NCBI RefSeq assembly: GCF_033239625.1
Contig: NZ_BTCK01000034.1
Coordinates: forward strand, 1-64,000
Reading direction: 5' to 3'
DNA from: Paenibacillus_T sp033239625
GTDB taxonomy: Bacteria > Bacillota > Bacilli > Paenibacillales > Paenibacillaceae
DNA: 64,000 nt
Position numbers and translations under genes: made by a program. The notes under the pieces are model-generated. The model was given only the letters and a program-made list of their open reading frames with translations, did not search any database and was not told the DNA's origin. This document shows, piece after piece, positions 42,784-50,365 of the stretch. The first letter of the stretch is position 1, and every line of letters starts with the position of its first letter.

Positions 42784-42909
42784 CTATGAATGAAACTTCT
42801 GCCACTTCTTCGGATCGATGCCTAACTGCTCCAATATGATACGGATATCGACCGTCTTGCGATCCTCTTGCTTCTCATCTTCACGAGCTCTCTCAAGCAT
42901 TAACAGCAC
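42784..42909 (-). CDS. About 41-residue protein, paralogue of the previous small gene
   Basis: A GTG at 42909 with AAGGAG nine bases upstream, or an ATG at 42900, opens a frame of 41 or 38 residues. It is highly charged (LERAREDEKQEDRK) then reads VDIRIILEQLGIDPKKW. The shared IRxxLxQLGI(D/E)P core with the gene at 42538 makes it more than a chance frame. A TATAAT-like -10 lies about 70 bases upstream, and the operator pair at 43198/43228 is a further 230-290 bases away. Function unknown. Confidence 0.55.
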   Translation of the reverse strand: MLLMLERAREDEKQEDRKTVDIRIILEQLGIDPKKWQKFHS

Positions 42910-43197
42910 AATACCTCGCTCCTTTACCAGCCACAACCCTTGTGTTCGAAATACGATAGTCCTATTATATAGGGCGCAAAGTACAAATACTGTCGAAAGG
43001 CCACTCGATGTAAGCGTTTGCTAGACACTAATTTTGTCGAATGTCAAGACTTTAACAAATCTTTATATAATTTTCCATTGAATCCATTGATATAAAGAAC
43101 ACTCTATTATTTCCACATGATCGACCCTTAACTCACCTCTAGCATGCAAATGCTCGCAATTCTTGCAGAACGGCCCCCTAGTGGATTCAGAGTAATA

Positions 43198-43242
43198 GAT
43201 ACTATCCGTAACAATTATACACAATGTGATACAAAATGTAAC
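43198..43242. promoter_or_regulatory. Paired operator sites upstream of the small genes
   Basis: GATACTATCCGTAAC at 43198-43212 and GATACAAAATGTAAC at 43228-43242, 30 bases apart. Both have the GATAC left arm and a GTAAC right arm. They lie between gltB and the small genes; the regulated promoter is not obvious, since the nearest good start (42909) is about 290 bases away. Confidence 0.55.
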
Positions 43243-43300
43243 CATTAAGATAAATTTTTCCTTTCCTTTATATATGCACATCCAGCGATCTCAAAACAAG

Positions 43301-43335
43301 ACGAAGAGCCCGCCGAATCGCTTCAGCAGGCTCTT
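43301..43335 (-). terminator. Terminator of gltB
   Basis: On the - strand AAGAGCCTGC pairs with GCGGGCTCTT (one U-G), followed by CGTCTTGTTTTG. It lies 24 bases after the gltB stop. Confidence 0.8.
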
Positions 43336-43358
43336 AATCACTTCCTCTATATTATCCC

Positions 43359-46300
43359 TTACACTCGTGCCAGCTCGCGTTTGTTCGCCTCGAACGCTTC
43401 CAGAAGCGCTTCCTCGCCCTCGTAGCCGTTGTCCTCGGCCTTGCGGATCTGGTCCAGCATCTTCTTGTAGTCCTTCGGAATAACCTTCACGAACTTCTTC
43501 AGGCTCGCTTCCCAGTCGCCTAAGACGCGTGTGCCTGGCGCGCTGCCCGTCAGCTCGACGTGGCGCTCGATCATGCCGCGAAGCTCTGCTTCATCGCGTG
43601 CTTCCTCTACGCGCTCCAGGAGCACCATCTCGAGGTTGCAGTTGCGGTAGAAGTCTCCAGCCTCATCCAGCACGTACGCGATGCCACCGGACATGCCAGC
43701 CGCGAAATTGCGGCCTGTGCCGCCGAGTACGACGACGCGTCCACCGGTCATATATTCGCAGCCGTGGTCGCCTACGCCCTCTACGACGACGTTAACGCCA
43801 GAGTTACGTACAGCGAAGCGCTCGCCCGCGATACCGCGTACATAAGCCTCACCGCTCGTTGCGCCGTAGAACGCCGTGTTGCCGATGATGACGTTGTTCT
43901 CCGCCTCGAACGTAGCCTTCGGTGAAGGCGCCACGATGATCTTACCACCGCACTGGCCTTTACCAACATAGTCGTTCGAATCGCCTTCGATGGATAGCGT
44001 GATCCCGTTCGGAATGAACGCGCCGAAGCTTTGACCAGCCGTACCAACGAAGTGGAATTGAATCGTATCTTCAGGCAAGCCTTTCGCGCCGTAACGCGTC
44101 GTCACTTCGCTGCCGAGTATCGTACCTACTACGCGGTTCGTGTTCAGAATCGGGAAAGTGCCGCGCACTTTCTCACCATTCTCCAGCGCCGCAGCAGCAG
44201 CCGGGATGAGCTTCGTCATATCAAGCGACAGCTCGAGCCCGTGGTTCTGTTCCTGTACGTTGTGACGCGCTGCGCCTTCTTGAACTTCGAATTGATGCAG
44301 CAGCGGCGTCAGGTCAAGCGTGGATGCCTTGCTGCTCTCAACAAGCTCCTTCGTCTCCAACAGGTCGACACGGCCGATCATTTCGTTCAACGTGCGGAAG
44401 CCGAGCTCTGCCATAATCTCACGAAGCTCTTCTGCGATGAAGCGCAGGTAGTTCACGACGTGGCTAGGGTCGCCCATGAATTTCTTGCGAAGCTCAGGGT
44501 TCTGCGTTGCCACACCGACCGGGCACGTATCGAGCTGGCAGACGCGCATCATAACGCAGCCAAGCACGATCAGTGGAGCCGTTGCGAAGCCATATTCTTC
44601 AGCGCCGAGCAATGCAGCGATTGCTACGTCGCGGCCGTTCATCATTTTGCCGTCCGTCTCGATAACGACACGGTCGCGCAGGTTGTTCAGCATGAGCGTC
44701 TGGTGCGTCTCCGCAAGACCAAGCTCCCATGGCAGACCCGCATGCTTGAGCGAGTTGATCGGCGATGCGCCTGTACCGCCATCGTAGCCGCTGACCATAA
44801 TGACGTCAGCGCGGCCTTTCGCTACGCCAGCTGCGATCGTACCAACGCCAACCTCGGATACGAGTTTTACGTTGATGCGTGCGCGCGGGTTCGCATTTTT
44901 CAAATCGTGAATCAGCTCTGCCAAGTCCTCGATCGAATAAATATCGTGGTGAGGAGGCGGCGAGATCAGACCTACACCCGGCGTTGAACCCCGAGCGTTG
45001 GCGATCCATGGGTACACCTTCAGACCTGGCAGCTGACCGCCTTCGCCTGGCTTAGCGCCCTGCGCCATCTTGATCTGGATCTCATCCGCATTCACAAGGT
45101 AGTTGCTCGTTACGCCGAAACGACCCGATGCAACCTGCTTGATCGCGCTGCGACGGGAATCGCCGTTCGCATCCGGAATGAAGCGTTCCGGATTCTCGCC
45201 GCCCTCGCCCGTATTCGATTTGCCGCCGAGACGGTTCATCGCGATTGCAAGGCTCTCGTGCGCTTCTTGGCTGATGGAACCGTACGACATTGCACCGGAT
45301 TTGAAGCGTTTCACGATCGATTCGATCGACTCGACTTCTTCCAGCGCCACTGGCGTGCGGCCCTGCTTGAACGTGAGCAGCGAACGAAGCGTCATATGCT
45401 TGCGGTTCTCGCCCTGCACGAGCGAAGAGAATTTCTTGTACAGCTTGTAGTCGTTCGAACGCGACGCCATCTGCAGCGTGTGAATCGTCTGCGGGCTGAA
45501 CAGGTGGTCCTCGCCGTCTTTACGCCATTGGTAGTCGCCGCCGGAATCGAGCTCGCGCTCCGCTCCCTCTTGCTCTGCGAAAGCGCGGTTATGATGCTTC
45601 AGCGTCTCCTCGGCAATCGTATCGAGACCGATACCGCCGATACGGGATTCCGTCCAAGTGAAGTATTGATCGATCAGCTCTTGGCGCAGGCCGACTGCTT
45701 CGAAGATTTGTGCGCCGCGGTACGATTGGATCGTCGAGATGCCCATCTTCGACAGGACCTTAACAACGCCTTTAGTTGCCGCTTTGATATAGTTCTTCAC
45801 TGCTTTCTCATGCTTCACGCCGCGCAGCATGCCTTCGTTGATCATGTCGTCGAGCGACTCGAACACGAGATATGGGTTAACTGCGCTCACGCCGTAGCCG
45901 AGCAGCAACGCATAGTGATGCACTTCGCGCGGCTCGCCGGACTCCAGCAGGATGCTGGCGCGCGTACGCGTGCCCTGGCGGATCAGATGGTGATGCAGCG
46001 CAGATACAGCCAGCAGAGCTGGGATTGCTGCGTTGTCACGGTCGATGCCGCGGTCGGACAGGATGAGAATGTTATGGCCTTTGGCAATGACACGGTCTGC
46101 TGCTTCACACATGAGCTGGATCGCTTCACGCAGACCTTCCTCGCCCTTCGCGGCTTCGAAGAAGATCGGAAGCGTAATTGCCTTGAAGCCTGGACGGCGT
46201 ACATGGCGCAGCTTCGCGAATTCTTCGTTGCTTAAGATAGGCGTTTCGAGCGTAATGTGACGTGCGCTCTCCGGCTCTGGATTGAGCAAGTTGCGTTCTG

Positions 46301-47954
46301 TACCGATCGTCGTCACCGTCGACGTAACGAGCTCCTCGCGGATCGCATCGATCGGCGGGTTCGTTACTTGTGCGAACAGCTGCTTGAAGTAGTTGTACAG
46401 ACGCTGCGGACGCTCAGACAGGACGGCCAGCGGTGCGTCGTAACCCATCGAAGCAAGCGGCTCTTGACCCGATGTTGCCATCGGCTCGATAACTTTGCGA
46501 ATATCTTCGAACGTGAAGCCGAACGCCTGTTGACGCTGCTGCACGGTATCATGATCTGGTTCTGGCACTTCCGGTGCTTCCGGCAGATCCTCAAGCGTCA
46601 CCAAATGCTCGTCGAGCCATTCCCGGTAAGGATTCTCTTGCGCGATCTTCAGCTTAACTTCTTCGTCCGACAGGATCTGGCCGGCTTCTGTGTCAACAAG
46701 AAGCATACGACCTGGACGGAGACGATCTTTGTACAAAATGTCTTCAGCCGGAATCTCAACCGTTCCTGCTTCCGAACCGAGAATGATATGGTCGTCCTTC
46801 GTTACATAGTAACGAGCTGGACGCAGACCGTTACGGTCAAGCGTTGCACCGATCATGCGGCCATCCGTGAACGCCATTGCCGCAGGTCCATCCCATGGCT
46901 CCATGAGACATGCATGGTATTCGTAGAAGGCTTTCTTCTCGTCGCTCATCGTCTCATGGTTCGCCCATGGCTCTGGCACCATCATCATCATCGCGTGCGG
47001 CAGCGAGCGGCCGGACAGGTACATGAACTCGAGCACGTTATCGAACATTGCCGTATCGGAACCGTCTGGGCTGATGATCGGCTTCACTTTCGGCAGATCT
47101 TCGCCGAACAATTCCGTCTCGAACAGCGATTGGCGTGCATGCATCCAGTTGATGTTGCCGCGCAGCGTATTGATCTCGCCGTTGTGAATCAAATAATGGA
47201 ATGGATGCGCGCGCTCCCAGCTCGGGAACGTGTTCGTACTGAAGCGCGAGTGCACGAGGGCGATTGCCGTTACGACAGCCTCGTTGTTCAGCTCTTGGTA
47301 GAACGAACGCACTTGCTCCGTCGTAAGCATCCCTTTATATACGATCTTCTTCGTCGACAGACTGGAGAAGTAGAACCGATCCGCACCTTCGCCGCCGCCG
47401 AAGCGGATCGCCAGCTCAGCGCGTTTGCGAATGACATACAGCTTGCGTTCGAATGCCAACGTGTCCTTGAGTGCCGCATTGCGTCCGATGAACACTTGGC
47501 GTACAAAAGGTTTCACCTTCAGTGCCGATGCGCCCAGCTTGCTGTCGTTCGTCGGTACCGTACGCCAGCCGATCAGCTGTTGACCTTCTTCTGCGATAAT
47601 CGCCTCGAGCTTGCGCTCTTGCTCGCTGCGCTGCGCTTCGTCCAATGGCAGGAACAACATCCCTACTGCGTACTGCTCTTCAGCTGGCAGCTCGATCGAC
47701 TGCTGCTTCAGCTCCGCCTTGAAGAACTCATGTGGAATCTGCAGCATAATACCTGCGCCGTCACCTGTGTTAGGCTCGCTGCCTTGACCGCCGCGGTGCT
47801 CCATGTTCTCTAGGAGCGTCAGTGCCTGGCGGATGATCTTATGTGATTTCCGTCCCTTGATGTTCGCCACGAATCCCATACCGCATGCATCTTTCTCGTA
47901 CTGCGGGTTATAAAGTCCCTGCTTCGGAGGCAAGCCAAACATTGTCTCGCTCAT
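43359..47954 (-). CDS. gltB: Glutamate synthase (NADPH) large subunit
   Basis: A 1531-residue amidotransferase that converts 2-oxoglutarate and glutamine into two glutamates. The 23-residue propeptide ends before Cys24 in EKDACGMGFVANIKG, the N-terminal nucleophile exposed by processing. Later parts: central domain, FMN/synthase domain with GGKSNTGEGGENPER and SGYDGGTGASP, 3Fe-4S Cys cluster CVMMRVCQLDTCPVGVA, and the C-terminal beta-helix with Gly-rich rungs (GKGQCGGKIIV, GDHGCEYMTGGRVV). I start at ATG 47954 with AAGG nine bases upstream. No gltD small-subunit gene is adjacent, so it must be elsewhere. Confidence 0.94.
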   Translation of the reverse strand: MSETMFGLPPKQGLYNPQYEKDACGMGFVANIKGRKSHKIIRQALTLLENMEHRGGQGSEPNTGDGAGIMLQIPHEFFKAELKQQSIELPAEEQYAVGMLFLPLDEAQRSEQERKLEAIIAEEGQQLIGWRTVPTNDSKLGASALKVKPFVRQVFIGRNAALKDTLAFERKLYVIRKRAELAIRFGGGEGADRFYFSSLSTKKIVYKGMLTTEQVRSFYQELNNEAVVTAIALVHSRFSTNTFPSWERAHPFHYLIHNGEINTLRGNINWMHARQSLFETELFGEDLPKVKPIISPDGSDTAMFDNVLEFMYLSGRSLPHAMMMMVPEPWANHETMSDEKKAFYEYHACLMEPWDGPAAMAFTDGRMIGATLDRNGLRPARYYVTKDDHIILGSEAGTVEIPAEDILYKDRLRPGRMLLVDTEAGQILSDEEVKLKIAQENPYREWLDEHLVTLEDLPEAPEVPEPDHDTVQQRQQAFGFTFEDIRKVIEPMATSGQEPLASMGYDAPLAVLSERPQRLYNYFKQLFAQVTNPPIDAIREELVTSTVTTIGTERNLLNPEPESARHITLETPILSNEEFAKLRHVRRPGFKAITLPIFFEAAKGEEGLREAIQLMCEAADRVIAKGHNILILSDRGIDRDNAAIPALLAVSALHHHLIRQGTRTRASILLESGEPREVHHYALLLGYGVSAVNPYLVFESLDDMINEGMLRGVKHEKAVKNYIKAATKGVVKVLSKMGISTIQSYRGAQIFEAVGLRQELIDQYFTWTESRIGGIGLDTIAEETLKHHNRAFAEQEGAERELDSGGDYQWRKDGEDHLFSPQTIHTLQMASRSNDYKLYKKFSSLVQGENRKHMTLRSLLTFKQGRTPVALEEVESIESIVKRFKSGAMSYGSISQEAHESLAIAMNRLGGKSNTGEGGENPERFIPDANGDSRRSAIKQVASGRFGVTSNYLVNADEIQIKMAQGAKPGEGGQLPGLKVYPWIANARGSTPGVGLISPPPHHDIYSIEDLAELIHDLKNANPRARINVKLVSEVGVGTIAAGVAKGRADVIMVSGYDGGTGASPINSLKHAGLPWELGLAETHQTLMLNNLRDRVVIETDGKMMNGRDVAIAALLGAEEYGFATAPLIVLGCVMMRVCQLDTCPVGVATQNPELRKKFMGDPSHVVNYLRFIAEELREIMAELGFRTLNEMIGRVDLLETKELVESSKASTLDLTPLLHQFEVQEGAARHNVQEQNHGLELSLDMTKLIPAAAAALENGEKVRGTFPILNTNRVVGTILGSEVTTRYGAKGLPEDTIQFHFVGTAGQSFGAFIPNGITLSIEGDSNDYVGKGQCGGKIIVAPSPKATFEAENNVIIGNTAFYGATSGEAYVRGIAGERFAVRNSGVNVVVEGVGDHGCEYMTGGRVVVLGGTGRNFAAGMSGGIAYVLDEAGDFYRNCNLEMVLLERVEEARDEAELRGMIERHVELTGSAPGTRVLGDWEASLKKFVKVIPKDYKKMLDQIRKAEDNGYEGEEALLEAFEANKRELARV

Positions 47955-48120
47955 CGCACTCAACCTTTCTATATCGAAAATTTAGGGTCTACTAGTCGGT
48001 CAGTACGAACGAGTCGAATGTCACTTCATTTCCGTGGGGATTTATCATAGAATGGAAATAAGGTGCCGGGGTAAACTCTGTCGCCATCCTGTTGCCGACG
48101 CTAGCGAGTTTCATTCCCGT

Positions 48121-48268
48121 AAATCCAAGAATCCAATAACAGGAATAAGCTGGCAACTTATACTTTCTTGGATTTTGAAAATATTCGTACTGCATTCGTG
48201 TAATTGGTGCATGCCCGTAATCCGACGGTTTATTTAATAATCTTATCATTGTAGCAAATTCCGCGCAA
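48121..48268 (-). promoter_or_regulatory. gltB promoter and structured leader
   Basis: -35 TTGCGC (48263-48268) and -10 TAAGAT (48240-48245), 17 bases apart, imply a leader of roughly 275 bases before gltB. It contains an 11-bp stem (48121-48131 with 48165-48175) enclosing a smaller hairpin (48145-48161). An 85-residue frame crosses this leader, but its ATG falls at the -10 and has no ribosome site, so I do not call it a gene. Leader-based control of gltB is an inference. Confidence 0.5.
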
Positions 48269-48395
48269 TTTAAAATTTTTTAGGCCCTGATAAACGTTTC
48301 TTTACGCTAAATCCGAACATTTACTAGATTATGAGATTTTATGTACGGGTTTTTATGTTTAAAAATTTTAACTTTAGACGGGGAAGTGAAAACAA

Positions 48396-49703
48396 TTGGT
48401 CAAAAAGTTCATGGAATTTTCGCGCGTCACAGCAGTATCCGTTTTAACCGCCTCTATCATCCTTGGCGGAGCATCTCTGACTTATTCTAGTAATATAGTT
48501 GAAGCGCAGGAAGTTTCTTCAATTTCTGCAACGTCTGTGCAGACTGTCGACGACTATCATATCGTCGCGGTTGGTGACTCATTGACCGTCGGTTACATCA
48601 ATGGAATGGAGAAAGAAGCCAATCCTGTTCCTTACGGTTATGTCGAGCGGGTGTACGAGCAGGCCTTGTTCCACGGCCTTCGTGCTTCGGCGGCCAATTA
48701 TGGCATCCTTGGTCTGACGACCGAAGGGCTGCAGCATTACATAGAAGCTGCCGAGAACGGTACGTCCGTCAAACCTGCTGATCTGCCATTCGGGACGACG
48801 AAAGACCCTCGCATCGAGCAGCTTGCCGCTGCAACGCCGCAGCTGTTCGCCGATCTGGCAGACGCTGACCTCGTGACGATCACGACTGGCTCGAACGATT
48901 TTCTAACCGTATTCGATAAGTTGAAGGATGGCACTGGCGCTGAAGCCGTTGCCGCAATGCTGCCGGTATTCGAGCAGCAGCTGGAAGCTTCGCTTCGAGC
49001 CGTAATCGGCATTAATCCGAAGGCCGAAATCGTCGTATCCGATCTGTACAACCCGGCGCCTCACGCTAAAGCCATTATTAGTGAAGAAGCTTATCAAGCG
49101 CTTGTCAAAGCAAGCGAAGATATCCGATCCCGCATTGAAAATGTTGCAAAGAAACTCACTGGTGAAGGCTTCAATGTACGCGTCGCCTATGTTGGCGCTC
49201 CGTTCCTGGGCCACGAGCTGGAATATACGACGGTTGCCAAAGGCGATTTCCACCCGAATGCCAAAGGCTACACCTCGATGGGCAAATCGTTCGCGCAAGC
49301 GATCTGGGGCGACTACCGTGAGGCCGCACCACGAGCAGCCGATGTTCCAATCTCCGTCGTTGTAGCAGGCAAGGAGCTGCAAACCGCTAACAAGCCGGTG
49401 CTGAAGAACAACAAGACATACGTTCCGATGCGCGATATTACCGATGCGATGGGGGCGCTGCTTAAGTGGGATGGCAAAACGCAGACAGCTACTGTAACGC
49501 TCGGCGACCGTGTCGTCGGCATTACGATTGGCGCCAAGACGATGGTTATCAACGGCAAGACAGTCGCGCTCGACACGCCAGCCTACCTCCAGAAGGTCGG
49601 CAAGGAGACGAAGACCTACCTGCCGCTCGCCGCATTGTCTGACGGACTCGGCTTCCAAGTGATTTATCGCGGCACCCTTAAGACAGCATTCATTAATAAG
49701 TAA
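48396..49703 (+). CDS. Secreted GDSL/SGNH hydrolase with copper-amine-oxidase-N stalk domain
   Basis: A 435-residue exported esterase/lipase-like enzyme. A signal peptide with hydrophobic core VLTASIILGGASLTY is cut near VEAQE. The SGNH domain has Ser62 in VAVGDSLTVGY, GSND (block III) and DFHPNAKGY with the catalytic Asp/His. The last 115 residues are the beta-rich stalk (NNKTYVPMRDITDAMGA...WDGKTQTATV) widespread in Paenibacillus surface proteins. The start is TTG with GGGGAAGTGA upstream. Substrate unknown; a lipid, glycan acetyl or polymer ester is likely. Confidence 0.88.
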   Translation: MVKKFMEFSRVTAVSVLTASIILGGASLTYSSNIVEAQEVSSISATSVQTVDDYHIVAVGDSLTVGYINGMEKEANPVPYGYVERVYEQALFHGLRASAANYGILGLTTEGLQHYIEAAENGTSVKPADLPFGTTKDPRIEQLAAATPQLFADLADADLVTITTGSNDFLTVFDKLKDGTGAEAVAAMLPVFEQQLEASLRAVIGINPKAEIVVSDLYNPAPHAKAIISEEAYQALVKASEDIRSRIENVAKKLTGEGFNVRVAYVGAPFLGHELEYTTVAKGDFHPNAKGYTSMGKSFAQAIWGDYREAAPRAADVPISVVVAGKELQTANKPVLKNNKTYVPMRDITDAMGALLKWDGKTQTATVTLGDRVVGITIGAKTMVINGKTVALDTPAYLQKVGKETKTYLPLAALSDGLGFQVIYRGTLKTAFINK

Positions 49704-49727
49704 TCATTTATCCATATGAGCATAAAG

Positions 49728-49788
49728 CTCGACCCGTGATTGTACGCGTTCCGAATCGGAACCGTGAACCACGTGGTCGAGTTTTTTT
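49728..49788 (+). terminator. Terminator of the GDSL hydrolase gene
   Basis: CTCGACC and the facing GGTCGAG form the outer stem, with GTG/CAC below and a further inner hairpin, followed by a run of seven T. Confidence 0.75.
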
Positions 49789-50285
49789 GTTAATGGGAAG
49801 ACAGACCAAACCACTAGGACACCTTCATCCTAACCCTCTTGTGCATACGATTCGACAGGCTGGAGTAACTTCGTGCTGGTGCTCGCTTTCTTCCTTGTGG
49901 GACATGCTCTACTGCGGAGCGTTCGGCGGGTTGGTCTCCGGGACCTTGTAGGATTAATTCCGCGATCGGCTCCCTGTCGGAGCTAGTTCAGTCCCTGCGG
50001 ACACGCTTCCCTCCTTTTTCCCCGATACCTTATGCGTTATTAGCCTTGTGATTACCTTGCATAAATGCAAAAGTACATGAATTTCTAGCCCCCTCAGCAC
50101 CTTAAACGGCAAACCTGCAAAACTACAGGAATCCAAGCTGAAGAGGCTAAGTTACTGCTTGTCAGGGCTTGATCACTGCAGATTTGCAGGTTTTGTGGCC
50201 AGTTAGTCTGTTTATACATTGGAAAGGTGTATATTTGCAGGAACCTCTTTATCTCCATCATTGTGTCGCATTCATATTGTGCTGC
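49789..50285. repeat. Intergenic region with short TGCA-type repeats
   Basis: No gene is supported here. Four related short units are present: TGCAAAAGTACATGAATT (50066-50083), TGCAAAACTACAGGAAT (50116-50132), and two reverse copies at about 50176-50190 and 50229-50243 reading TTTGCAGG. They look like degraded copies of a second interspersed-repeat family, distinct from the TAACGGACT set at 6.7 kb. Confidence 0.5.
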
Positions 50286-50323
50286 AAACAAAACTCCAGG
50301 TGCACGCACCTGGAGTTTTGTTT
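50286..50323. terminator. Bidirectional intrinsic terminator
   Basis: Perfect 18-bp stem (50286-50303 with 50306-50323) with a 2-nt loop, and T runs within the stem on both strands. It ends the YhgE gene on the - strand. Confidence 0.85.
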
Positions 50324-50365
50324 ATAAAGATATGTTATCCATCCGATACACGTTTTGCCATGAAA

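Noticed and set aside
43063..43281. 72-residue frame with CKNC
   Set aside because: The paired operator lies inside it, and there is no ribosome site; the CxxC alone is weak evidence.
46257..47813. 518-residue + strand frame
   Set aside because: Antisense shadow of gltB with Cys/Arg/His-rich composition typical of reverse frames of GC-rich genes.
47992..48249. 85-residue frame upstream of gltB
   Set aside because: Its ATG lies on the probable -10 of the gltB promoter, there is no ribosome site, and the protein matches nothing; I treat it as leader RNA.
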